Shown: positions 24,387 through 38,200 of the stretch, piece by piece | How positions within the stretch are numbered: position 1 is the stretch's first letter | How the letters are laid out: each line of letters starts with the position of its first letter | NCBI RefSeq assembly: GCF_000002235.5 | Contig: NW_022145605.1 | Span: 1,963,178-2,027,177, forward strand | From: Strongylocentrotus purpuratus | Taxonomy: Eukaryota > Echinodermata > Echinoidea > Camarodonta > Strongylocentrotidae | Direction of reading: 5' to 3' | Length of the DNA: 64,000 nucleotides | Made by a program: the position numbers and the translations under genes | Notes under the pieces: model-generated | What the model was told of the DNA's origin: nothing | The model's input: the letters and a program-made list of their open reading frames with translations, nothing else | Databases searched by the model: none

Positions 24387-26165
24387 GGGGGGGGGGGGAT
24401 TAGAAATGGTCAAAAATGTAAAAAGTTATTACTTCATTGAAATAAAAATAAATTTGTACCTAAATCCAACAACTCAATTAAAACAAAATAGGTACCCGAT
24501 TTAACAATGAAATTAGGAATGTTTTAATAATGTATCGAAAAGTATGATTTTCCATCAACTGACATTATCCTACGGGAATACTCACATTTCCAAATGTTTT
24601 TTACTTGACGTACATATTCTTTGAATCAATACCCTATACCTTGGTTCGTGAAAGTCCATCCTCTGTTTGGAGAGGGGCATTAACTTATTTTTTTTTTTTG
24701 ACAAATAGATATATTTATATTTGCAGGCAATCATATCACCATCACACCTTTCTTACCTGCATATCTGACACTTTTGCCAAAAATCTGGGTCCAGAAAAAT
24801 GGTACCGTCTCCATCTCGACCTTCTGTCCAAGAATATTGAGGGCTGCCACACGACCTGTAAATAATGATGATAATAACATTAGTAATAACAATAATACAA
24901 ATAATGATGATAGTAATAATAATAACAATAATAATAAATAAATGATAATACAAATATAATATAATGTTCTCCAATTTTAATGTTATGTTATGAGAAAGAT
25001 ATGTTTCCCTATGCACATACATATGGAAGACTGGGTCTCGACAAGAGAAGAGTCTTTTATGAGAATGATTACCATGAATAATTATAAAGGTAGTGAATTA
25101 CGCCTATTTAGTTGTTTGGCCTATATTAGAGTTGTTTGGCCTATATTAGAGTTAATTAGCCAGTCACTTGAAATTGGCCCAACTCACACAAGAATATCAA
25201 TTAAATGAGGAGGGGGTCATCACCATGGACCTGCCATGGACCTACACACTCTGCTTCTTATAAATATGACCAAGGAGCATGTCCCTGTTATGACCAAGAA
25301 CTTCTTGTTATGACATAATGTTAACATTCCGGTTCACAACCTTTCAAATTTGGTACAAGGACACTTGATGGCGAGAGTGGTCTGTAGCGTTTACGAGTTG
25401 GATGAAATTCATGTGAATGGTTAGCAGGTGGCCCCGGCCAGGAGAGAGGGAGAGAGAGAGAGGGGGGAGAGAGAGAGAGGGGGGGGGGGGGGGGGGGGGA
25501 GAGAGGGAGAGAGAGAGAGAGAGAGAGAGAGGGGAGGGGGAGGGGGGAGGGGGGAGGGTAGCCATCACGAATGATACTGAACGTTATGATATGCCTACAC
25601 TACAGGCTACAGATGCAGAAAATATATTGGAACATTTCATGGTTGTGATACATTTTGGTCTTTATTTTATCATGGACTCAACATATTAGAGATATCAGGC
25701 GAGTATTGTTTTGTGTTTTACTGCGGGATGTTGTTTGGCAGTCAAGTTGATGAAGTAGATGATGGTCTACTACTAATATATTATAGGCCAGTCGGCGTAG
25801 TACTAGTAGGTTCATGTCATGATAGGACGGAGAAGAAGAAACAAATGCCATAATCCTAAGCTTATTCAAGAGAGTCCCTTTCTCGAATCCGTTGATTAAA
25901 TAGGCCTATATGAATTTTGAACTTCAGGAGCAATGCGGACTATCCCCTGCAATATTTTTTTTTTTTTTTCCTCCTAGTGCTACTAGTACTAGTCTACACT
26001 CTGGAAAAAAGACCCCCAAAGCGTCTACACTTTTAGACTACTAGTATTGCCCACTACTATCTTCAACGTTTCCCACGAGGATTCTTTCGGAGTCTGCAGT
26101 ATCTCGCTACACATGTACATGTTCAAATAAACTTCGAAAGCCGACAGCTATATTGCGCAACACCA

Positions 26166-26213
<48 letters not shown>

Positions 26214-29200
26214 CTCTCTTTGGCGCGCGCGCTTGAACATAAGACATCAAACACACGTGTTACATATATATACATTGTTCTTCATGTATAATTAATGCAT
26301 ACACACAATTCAACGGAGTTGAGGCAAATACATGCGTCCTACCTGGTCCTACTGTGAAATAAGCTCTTGTAAATAACTAAACAAATTAGCAATCATGGTT
26401 TCATTAGAAAGTGATAGGTCTGTGTTGGGACAAACAGGTGATAAACTGTTACAGTTGATATCTCATGATAGTATTAGTATGGATATTACGGGTACGACTA
26501 CGAGCAAGACTTCATTTGAGATGTCGTCAAAGTCGACAATCTGGGTTTCGCCTTCGGCAGCAAAGCCCAACAGCACATTCCCCTCTCCTCTAACGGCCTT
26601 GGGGAGCTTGCCTACACCCTGGAGTAGCGGTCTCAGTTATCCATGTAATAAGACGGTGGCGGCGTCGGACCAAAACATCGTTGAAAGCGATTCCCGAGTC
26701 GATGATGTCACGTTTAGGCCTAACCATCCACATCAGTTCGCCTCTGCAGGATCGGGCTATTTGTTATCATGCGATACTCGATCCACGGGCCAAGTCGTCT
26801 CGACCAGTGACTGTTCTGAGAATATTATAGCGACATCGAATACCACGTACGATGAGCTCGATGTAGGTCGAAATTCATGGCGCTATCCGTTAGCAGCAAG
26901 TCGTCAACTTGATGAGGATAGTAGCAGACCCAAAGATCTAAATTACCATGCTCAACCAGGCTGTGCTCAACCGGGCTCAAGCCTGACCAGCTTTGATGGC
27001 ATTGATGAAGTCTCATCGTCTACAATTTCATTGCCCAGCTCGACGTCAACTTCGACTTCGGTTGCTATTGACGCTTTGCCCATCTTCATGTCACCTGTCG
27101 AATCGGTGAAACCATGTCCACAGTACTGTCGATGTCATGGCTACAGTCATGGATGCTACAGTCCAGTCTCATTACAAAATAACCATGACAACACAATGCT
27201 GTACCCCACGCCTGATCTTCTTCAAAATACCGAACCGGATCAATTCTCTTCTAGTTCTACCAGTACTTCATGGACCATGTGCATGAATTCGCCGTTGGTA
27301 TGTCCAGGCCCTTTTCAGCCACCTTTAAAGTCATTCAAATCTGCCATGCCAGGATCCGTCGACGAGGGCGCGAATTCGGTTAGGTTGGTCTCATCGGCGC
27401 CCATCGCCAGTAAAATGAAGTCGGCTCCTACTCCTAGTCCTAGTGGAGAGGATCGGGCATACCCAGTCGAGATGGTAGCGTCAGCTTGGCTGACCACGCT
27501 TGTCAACGAAGCTGTCGGCAAGGGTATTGATCATGAAGTAACCGCGCCCTCAACTGCGTCCATGGTCATGAATTCGGCATCAAAGATGGACAGTACTCTA
27601 AAAGCATCTTCGCAGACATCATTTCCCCCACCTACATCCCAGAACTGTGACAAATATGATGAGTCTTTCTCGAGAGGTGTGACGAACTCTGCATCTAGTA
27701 TTGCTGTTGCCACCAATAACTTTTCTACTCCAGATGACCATCAATCCTCCTTGTATCCGCGCATCTATCCCGTCTACCCCCCACTGGCCTATCCCGCCTA
27801 CCCTCCACCCGAGTATCCCTCCTACCCTCCTCCTGAGTATACAGGCCACTTTCCTTTTGGATACCAACCTCATCCTACTACAGGCTACCACGCCCACTCT
27901 CCATGTGGCTACTACCCAGCGCCTGGCAGTATCCTATGTTCTCGACCGACATCGCACTCCTTGCCGTATGGTTACCATGGTGACGCGACGGAGGATATTC
28001 CACATATTTATCGTCGTTGCTATCCTAGTCGCGAAGACGATCGACCTCGCAGTGCTGACGGTGACAAGCAGAAGGTTCCACTCCGCAAACGAGGTCCAAA
28101 TACTAGTAGCACACGAAGGCTCCTGGTGGACCAGTTCCCGGATCTCTTACCCGTCATCTTCTGGTGCCTTAATCATGAGCAGGTAAATAGTGTAGGTCTA
28201 CATGACTTTTTTTTATTTCAATGTTCTTCAATAATGACGAAAATGAGATCTGCGGCAAAAATAGGCCTACGGTCTAGTACTAGATCTAGAGTTCTAGACC
28301 TAGTTATGATTTTGAAAATGGCGATACAGAAATTGGTATATCTAAAGCCAGTAAAGGCACTTCCGTTCAATGATTGGCTGATGATGAATTTATTGAATAG
28401 AGCATGTATATGTTTTTCTTCAAAGAAAAAAACATTATCTCTATATTCAAACATGATAAATAGGCAATAAATTAATAGGATTTCAAGAAGAAATTTTTTT
28501 ATCCCAAGGAGGTTATAACAGGATTATAGAGCCGACGTTTCATCTATTAAATATAAATTGTTATTTCGATGCAAAATACTAACTCGTTGAAAAAATGCTT
28601 ATTAGGTAGATATCCTTATCAATTGATAACATATTTCTTTTTCACAGGACTACATCAAAGTTGTATTAGTAATTTTCACTTTCTAACGAGAAAATTGTGT
28701 TTTTACTAACATCATTCTAAAAACCTTGTCAATATAATGTAATAAGTGTACGAAAATAGAAGTTTCGTAAAGTTAAAGGATGTCAAATTTAAAGAAAGTT
28801 TTGGCTTACATCTCTTCATACCAACCTTTTGAAGTTTGAATAATAAATGGTGAAGAAAAAAAAAGGAGGTGGGTGGGGACGAGAAACATTTCATTTTTGT
28901 CATTTGGCCTAACATTGATGTAAAGAATCGTCAATCGTGGAATATTTACATAAAATTATTCCGTTAGAACCTATAATCTTGATCTCTGGTATAGGAATCG
29001 TACTTTGAGAGAAACTTATTGCTATGATTTACTCTAGATCCTGCAGTAGATTGGTTTTTTAAATTAGTGAAATAAAAACATATGCACAAAAACCTACAGG
29101 GCATCATCTTCAATAAAAACCACGACTGCTATTAGCGGTGGACCTGGCTGTGGTTTTGGGCCTACTTACATTATTAATAATAATAATATTTAATTTTTAT

Positions 29201-32200
29201 ATAGCGCTTAATACTGTCTCTAAGCGCTTTACAAATATACTATTACATTGATATCCTTATCTTCTATGCTCATTACTCAGCCACTATACTTTACTCGTTT
29301 AGCACATATGTCATTTATTTGTTATCTTGAACATTCAGGGCAAGTTTCGTTGGATTCTGTGAGAATTTATTTTTCATATTTACCAAAACTCAAGTTTATT
29401 TTTAAGGACTCTTTTTTTCTCCTTCAATTGCAGACAAGCATGCCGGCATCACGCTCATCAACCCCACCCATGATGACTGTACCATTCATTCGAAAGATCA
29501 TCGTCGAGTGCATTCCCGGGATCAAAGAGCGCGGTGGTATCGGCATCACTACACTTAGAAAATTCGTAAGTCGGGTGAAGAAGACAATGCGCAACAAAGT
29601 CGACTTCGATCAGGCAAAGGCAGTCACGACACCAACGGCAATGGTAGCTTCGTCCTTAACGCAGCATTTAGACATTAGTGCGGAAGGGGCGATGGATTCG
29701 GTGTCACATTCTGTCTCGAAAGGAAATACCGCCGAGCTTCCGGATAGACATGCGGATTCGATCCAGAGTTCCATCATGGAAGATTCTGATTTTGAGTTTC
29801 TGAAGGCACCCACGGAACCAATCTTACTGTCAATGATGAAATTTGTGAATAACACATCCAAGGAGAGATCTGTGGCTTCTTCGAGGAAGAATCGCGCCGA
29901 AAAGTCGCAAGACTCTCGACATCGTCCACTCGACAATGACGCGCAACAAAAGTTCGACGCAGTGACTTCCTTTGTCTACGACATTTCTACCGGCGGCTCG
30001 ATGTTCCAATCGCTCTTGGACGCACACGACATCGCAGAAGACGAAGTGAGATTGAGCAAAACATTCTGCGAATCTTCGTCGGCTGATGGTTCTGATGTAA
30101 ACGAGCCACCCGTCAAATCGTCGGACTTCCAACCAAAAATCGCGGCGGCAAAGGATAAAGGGAATGACGTCGCAAATGACCCCTCAAGTGAGCCCGCTGT
30201 GTGTAACGATTACGACTCCGATGAAGATATCATGGTCATCGACGAGAGTTTTCAGAACATTTAAAGTCAGATTTCGTATGTTAAGGACTTTTGTGTAGTG
30301 CTTAAATATCCGCATCCAACGTCGAACTGGTGAGCGGACTGTAATCGCCTTTTGCTAAAACTCGGAGCGATATCACTACGATTTTTTTTAACTTAATACA
30401 CTATTTCATTCATGACACAGATATATCTCTAAACCAATCGTATTTTACCTTTTTTTCGTACCTAGGTGAAAAAATTTGCTTAATTAACAGGTTTGCGTAC
30501 ACGAAAGCGAATTTAACTAGGGAGATAAAAGTTAAAGGAATGTACAGGGTCTACAGTAAATACTGGATTACACTATGAAAACCCATCCTATGCATTTTCT
30601 CGTTGATTAATTTCTTCAAATTCAGACAAATAGATAAAAGTACCATTGCTTTATGTTTTGTTAAATGGGGTAGTAGTGAGTTATTTCCATGGTCGGTGTG
30701 GAACTGATTTTGTTCTTGCAGATAATTGTTTGTTTTACACGACAAAGCAGATAACTGAGATCGTGCTCTATTTCATCTATTTTATTCTATATGAAACGGT
30801 TTCTGACTCTTATAGTCATGAACAATATTGGTTTAGAAGTTGGAGTTGATGATTTAGTATTTATTAAGGTTACGACTTTTAGTTGTTTTCTTACAGAGCT
30901 GTTAGATAATTTCATAGTTGGCTGCATGTCATTAGTTATTTTATGATTCCTTGTTGAAGATTACCTTAATTGCCACAATTGTTATTTTTTCATGAACGTT
31001 AATTTAAGATATAAATGAGGAAGATCGTCTATTGTCTCCTTTCTTACATTATGCAGGATATGTTTGCTTGACGATGTATTGGAATTTACATGTGCGGAGA
31101 TGGATTATATTTGTTTGTTCTTCGCCATTCTCCAGAAGTGATATGAAGATGACATGTGACCATGTACCTGTATCTAATTCTGTAGACTTCGTACGTGAAT
31201 ATATAATGTTCTTATCATACCTAGCAGTATAATGAACGTACTGTTATGTTATATATATTTTTTTTTTTTGCAGAACGTGTAAACTGTAAAAAAAGCCTAC
31301 TAATGATCCATAAAATTGTTCTTTTCCATTTTACACATTTTTTCATGAAACAATGTGAAAACGGAGCTAGCGTACTTCGTCATTGATAGGAATTTCGTTT
31401 TGTTATATTTTTCAAAAGCAAACCTTTTTTTAAATAGAATAATATGAAAAGCTGTTCTTGTAGTAATAGGGGTAAACCTATTATTTCTGTTACCGCACGA
31501 GTAAAATGTCATATTCCGGAGATGGTAACGTTTTTATAAAACGGGTAAAATTAATGTAGATGTTGTTATTAACATTGTTCTTTGAACTTGTTTATGTTGA
31601 TTACGCATGCATTTAACAGTTTTGTATTTCTTTCTTTCATAATAAAACGAGTTTTTGAAGAGAACAAAAATCACAGTTTCTCAATAAATGTACATACAGT
31701 AACATGAAGGGTCTATTATTATGTTTCCATACTCACCCATTGATACAATTTTCTTTACGTTTTACATGGGATTAAACAGCATAATAGAGAACCTATAATT
31801 AATTATGCCACGTTAGCGGATTAGGTAATCCCTCAATCACAACAAACAATAGAAGGGTGTTTACAATAAAGTAGCCCAGCGTTCTTTTGAGCAAATAACA
31901 TCGCATTTCCGTTTTAGGTGCGTGGAGCTGATAAGCTAAAAAATAACCCTTTTTATAAATAAACTCGATCCATGGTATAATCTGCATTGTTTTGGTCTAC
32001 ATAATGTGGGAAGGGTAATGAGAAACAAAGGCCAGATACAAAAGGAATAGGTAGTTGTATCCCAAGTCCCTGCTTTCTCTTTCCTTTGTTAATGTACATT
32101 GTGTATTTTTAAAAGGTAGTTTGAAGATGAATCTAAGAGATGGAGGGTGAAATGAAAGTGCTGGGGAGGGAATGGGAGAGTAGAGAAAAAAGAGAATAAG

Positions 32201-35200
32201 AGAGCGTAGAGAAGATTGTATAGAGATAGAAGTAAGAGGAGAGAGATGGAGAAAAAGGGTAAGGTTAAGGGGGGTTCTGAATTATTATGGACAATTCTAG
32301 CTAATGTATAAACGTTATGTCGTGCATATTAGAACAAATAAACAAATTGTGTTTAAAGGATGTTCGAAACTGACAGGGTAAGATAGGGAAAGATAATGCG
32401 AGGGATTATTTGAGCATGGGTTAACAAAAGAGTGGTTCTTCAATAAACGCTCATCAGGAGAAGATGCCGGGAAGATCATCGCGGTATATATTGGGCTTAC
32501 TGTCCAATATTGGTAAGAATATAGCAGTAAATTACTGAGGGGTAAACAATAAAGAATGGGTAAACCCCAGAAAGAATTAGACCCAAATCAAATGCAGTAG
32601 ATTTGGTACTTGAATATGATGCTCTGAGGTTCTCATCTTACCTATAATAATACACGTATGTTTTCTTTTTGTTTTTGCAGAATGTGTTAAGAATCATAAT
32701 AATGAACCATAACATTGTTCTTTTCAAATAGGCCTGGTCGTATAGGCCTATGCATTTCAAACACTTTTCATGAAACGATGTGAAAACGGAAAATATGGCA
32801 ATTATTTACTAAGCTTTCGACTTTGTTTCGTCATTGATAGAAATTTAGTTTTATGTAATTTTGTTGTTTCCAAAAACATTTTTTTCATAGAATATGAAAA
32901 GCTGTTCTTTTAATTATAGGCGTATATATTATATACCTATTATTTATGTAACCGCACAAGTTAAATTTCAAATTCGATGAGAGGTTTTTATGAAACGGGT
33001 AAATTACTGTATATTTTGTTATTGAGATTTAAAAAAAAAAACTTTTTAAAGCTGATAAGGCACGCATTCAATAGTTTTGTATTCATTTCTTTCATAATAA
33101 AACAAGTTTTTATAAAACAAACAACAATCTTTGATATCCTTTCATTGCTAGAAATAATAGAAATCATTTACATTTTTACATAGGATTAAACAGCATTATT
33201 GAATGCCTTTGTGCCACGTTTGAGAATTAAATAATCCATTGACGAACATTACGTCCCTTTATCCTAGAAGGACGTTTACAAAGGAGTGCTGTCAATACAT
33301 GATAACAAAAGGAGCTTGAAAGCTGAAAATGACCCTTTTACATGTATGAACTCCGATGGCTTCTGTGTTGTTTTTATCGAAGTGGGAAAAGAAACGAAAC
33401 ACAAAGACCAGATATAAGAGGAATAGGGTTGTAACAGAACTTTAAAAAAAAAAAAAATCAAGATTATGAACCTTAAATTTTTAAACCGACGACTAATAAA
33501 ACAATCGGTTTACTTATTCTTTCCTTTGTTGGATACATTTTTTTTAAAGGGAGCTCGAAGATGAATCTAAGAGATGGAGGGTGAGGAGAGAAAGCCAACT
33601 TGAGATAGAAAGAGAGAAATGCGATGGAGAGGGCGAGGTTTGAAGATAGGGCGTTGGGTAGAAGAGAGAGAGAGGGGGGGGGGGGTGCAGTAGAGATACG
33701 AGCAAACGAGGGAGAAGTGGGACAGAGAAGAAGAGAGGTATGGGAAGAGAAGAATGGGAAGGGGATAGAGAGGGGCGAGGGTAGCATTGAGAGATAGAAC
33801 AGGGATAGAAGAGCATGGGTAGTTATGTAGACTTCAGTGGGGTAGAAGGAGGGGCTAGATTATTAATTTTTGTGAGTATTATTTATAGGGTAAAAAAGTC
33901 GAATGGAAGAGGTAGGGGGGGTGGCGAGAGTAGAGAAGGCCGAGTAGATTGAAAGATTGTAATAAGAGAGAGAGAGAGAGAGAGAGAAGGAGAAAAGGGG
34001 TAATGCCTATACGTTGGGGGGGGGGGGGGGAGGTCTGGTGAATTATTATGGACAATAATATTCTGTCCAATGTATAAACGTTACGATGTCGTGCATAGAA
34101 ACAGATAAAACTATTGTGTTTAAGTTGACATACGGGTGGAAAAGGATGATAACAAGATAGAGGGGTTGTTCGAAACTGACAGGGGGAAGATACGGGAAAG
34201 ATAATGCAAGGTATTATTAGACAATAGAATGATTATTTGAGCCCCGATTTGAGCGTGGTATAACAAAAGGATGGTTCTCCAATTCCAACGCCAATGGGCG
34301 ATGAACGCTCATCAGGAATATGCCGGGAAGATCGTAACGGGATATGGGCGGTAAACTGACCAATATTGATAAGAATGAGGGGTTAAACGATTAAGAACGG
34401 GTAGACTCCGAGTTAACGAACTGGAACCGAATAAGCTGAAATGGTGCAAAGAATGAGAATAAAGAGGGAAAACAAATAACAGGATAGCAATTTGAATCAT
34501 TTTAGTTTTAGAAATCATGACTTAATTCAAAGTTCTAGCCATGTTGAAAACCCTTTTGTTTGTGTGCTCTCCCCCTCTCTCTTGCTGAGAAAAAAAAAAA
34601 GGAAAAAAAACCTTCGCTTTTTCGGGGATGGAGTCATTATTGAGAGATTTGGTTGGACCCCCCCCCCCCCCTCCCCCGTCATCAACATAATCACCATTGG
34701 CACACGTGCGTGCAAGATATAGTTAGGAGAGAGAGAGAAAGAAAACGAAATTATTGATGGCACTAAAATTGTAATATAGTATTATGGTATCCAAAAACGA
34801 AGGATAATTCTCAATATGAAGAGTATACGTACAATAAAAAAATGGTTACCCAGAATCTGAGAATATAATTATGACTTTTCAAATAAATTCCTTCTGTCAT
34901 TTTTACCTATCAATCTTAGATTAGGGGGGGGGGGGGGGGCTACAGAACTTGTGTCAAAGTTAGAGAGGGAGAGGACCGGAGGAGAGGTGGGTGATGGAAA
35001 GGGTAAATCGGCAATCAGTTGGTTGCCGAGCATAGAGAGAGAGAGAGAGAGAGAAAAGAAATAATAAATGTATGTGTGGCCTGATTGAATGTTTACTTTC
35101 AAAGAGCAATTACCACTTCTTCGCACATTCCACTCCGATCATTAATAATTATGAGCTATCAACATGTCCGCGACTCGTATTTAGATCGTAAATTTACATT

Positions 35201-38200
35201 TCCATCGAAACTTGTTGCGCCTATGTGAGCAAGAAAAGTTACAAGAGACTTTTCCTCTGCTACCACCTTTTGCCTAATCCGCCTATTCAAGAGGATCTCA
35301 ACAAATACAATGTAAGTGTCCCATCTAGGAATTAATTCGGAGAGTTCCAAAATGTCCACGTTCACTGAATTCTAAGACATTAGAAACACGACGCCTGTTG
35401 TTTTCAAACCTTTTTTTGCATAAAACTTTATAAAAAGCTGGTCTTGTAATAATAGGGGTATACCTATCTTTTCTTTTCCTGCACGCGTAAACTGTCATAT
35501 TCGATGATAAGGTTTTTATAAAACGGGTACAAATACTGTCGAATTAATTAATTTGTAATTTTAACTTGATTAAGCTGACTACGCATGCATTTAACAGTTT
35601 CGTATTAATTTCTTTCACAATAATAAAACGAGCTTTTGAAAAGAACAAAATCACTTTATATCTTAACATGTAGGGCCTATTTGGTTTCCTTCCATACCCA
35701 CCCATTGATAAATGTGCTTCATTTAACATGGGATTAAACAGCATAAATAGAGAACATAATTTGCCACGTTAGCTGATTAGCTAATCCGTCGATGGGAGCA
35801 AGTCCCTCAATCACAACAAACAATTAGAAGGGTGTTTACAAAAGAGTTGCACAGCTTTCTTTGAGTTTCCGGTCAGGTGTGTGGATACATGATAACAAAA
35901 GGAGCTTGAAAATTGCCACTTTTTAAAAATAAACACGGTCCATCATGGTATCTATATTGTTTAGGTAGTGGGAAAAGAAACACCGGATACACAAAGACAT
36001 GTACCAGATATAAAAGGAATAGGGTTTATAAATTTAAAATCGAGGGATATAAAACCAGGTAGATGGAATTAGATGAACCTAGAAGGGGCTAGATAAATGA
36101 AAGAGGTATAGAGAGGGAATGGTGAGAGTAGAGAAGAAGAAATGAGAGAGCTTAGAGAAGAATGAGAAGATTGAAAGAGATCGCAAGAGAGAGAAATGAG
36201 GGGAGAGATATCTAAATGTTGAGATGTCGTTCACAGAACAGACACACAATTGTACAAAAAAGATGAGAACAAGGTAGAAAGCTAGTCAAAACTGAGAGGA
36301 AGAAACGGGTAAAGATAATGCAAGGGATTGTAAAACAAAACTTGTGTCGAGGTCAGACATTGATTGGGAGGATGGGTGGGTGATGGTAGAAATATAAAGC
36401 TCTACCAAATCGGCAATCAATCTAGTATGGAAAGGTGGTTGCCCTTCATAAAGAGAGAGAGAGACAATAAATTAAACAAAATGTATGTGTGGCCAGATTG
36501 AACGTTTACTTTTTAAAAAGCAATGACTAATTCTTCACACATTTCACATCGATCATTATGACCTATCAAAATGTCCGCGATTGTATTTAGATCGTAAATC
36601 TACATTTCAATGAAAGTTGTGCTTCGCGTGGCAAGAAAAGAAAAAAAAGGATCAAGATTTGACTTTTCCTCTCCCACCACTTTTTTGCCTAATCCGCCTA
36701 TTCAAGAGGAGCTCAACAAAAACCACCATGAACATAAACAATGTAAGTGACCTATCTAGGAATTAATTGGCAGAGTTCCAAGATGTCTGCATTCACTGAA
36801 TTCTGAGACATTAGAAACACGCCGCCTGCTTAGATCTCACCGACTACTAGTTTCCAAATCGCTCTCTTTTCGGCTTGGCACTATTAGGCTATTCTTCGCG
36901 CTTCATTAATGAGGGATTATCTTTATTGGGGAAGGGGACTATTGTTTACGTTCCCAGCCTATTGTGGGAAAGTTCGGTCCACAAGTGCCGAATGATTGAC
37001 AAGCATCGAGGTGAACCATCGATCAGGAGTCATGTGATGTAATCTAGCCAATCATCTCAGGCGGAGTTTGCAGTAAACCAATCAGGAAGTTTGTTTGGGC
37101 GATCCAGGCACGAGCTCAGTGTGTCCACGTGTGTATGTTTACATTATTGTTGTCAATGGCTTTTTGCACACTGGATGATGAGCATTGAATAAGGATAAAA
37201 CCAGATGATTATCTTTCAAGTGTTCATTGTTCATTGTTCGTTCAGATACTACGCTCAATTATTCTTCCAGTATTAACTCATCAAGTCCGATTGTATCACT
37301 ATTTTAGTCAGCTTTCATCATGACTTCCGTGAGCTCTGAGTTTGGAGCCGTGACCACAACTACCAACCATCTACCTCCTATCTCTTATGGCAACGCTCCG
37401 AGGCAGTGCTGCCGTGAGACGGCGTTCAACAGCTACGACTGGGAAATCAGCTGGCTTTTCGGCGCGGAACTTCTAGGCTACCCCGCTCGCCATGCGATGG
37501 TTGAACGCCCACCTCCCCCGCTGTCTCCATGGGTTAGTCCACCCTTACCCGAGGTCTGCTGGCCAGTTGTTGAGTCCAGACGGGGGACACCGATCAGTTT
37601 CCCTGCGCCCCACGAAGGAGTGAGTGACTTTCCTGGAGGGTTTGCAACACCGTTATGTCAGCAAGCATACCTCGACGTGAACAACAACTGTTGTTCTTCG
37701 ATGCCATCCGCCCCTTCTCTCTACCCACCGCCGGAGCTCCTGTCATCCCCTTCGTTCAACCGAGCGTGCCTGGTGGTGGAGCTGGAGCAGGTAGAGTCCT
37801 ACCGCCGTTCAGCTGCTTATTGAATCCAGAGCGACAACTAATGTATCCTTCCAAAGAACAAACCGACATCAACAACAATGACATTGCAGCTGCTGCCGAC
37901 GAGCAAGTTCCCATCGTCACCTGCTCCTCAGTCTCGGAGCCCTGGCCTTCTCCTATTCCATCGCCACCATCTGACATCGCCAGTGACAACCCATTCCCGT
38001 CTCCACGCATCCGTGAGATCTTAAGCGATTTGCTACCTCGCAGACCCCATCACCGGCAACCACTTCGCAAACAATTTCCTGAGCTCAAAGGCATTGTCAC
38101 AGATTTCGTCACGAACCTCATCAGGGATGCTATGTTTGGGGAAGGCCGTCTTCAATGCATTGCACAAGAGGAGCTTGAATCAACGACGTTGGTGTCGCTA

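Noticed and set aside
26825..27897. Several minus-strand and alternate plus-strand frames over X1 exon 1
   Set aside because: They are shadows of the 596-codon exon, which alone connects in phase to exon 2 and shares the module with X2.
28183..28470. Read-through of X1 exon 1 to a stop at 28,470 (691 residues)
   Set aside because: After CAG|GTAAAT the composition changes to AT-rich intron-like sequence. Splicing to 29,434 restores the module shared with X2.
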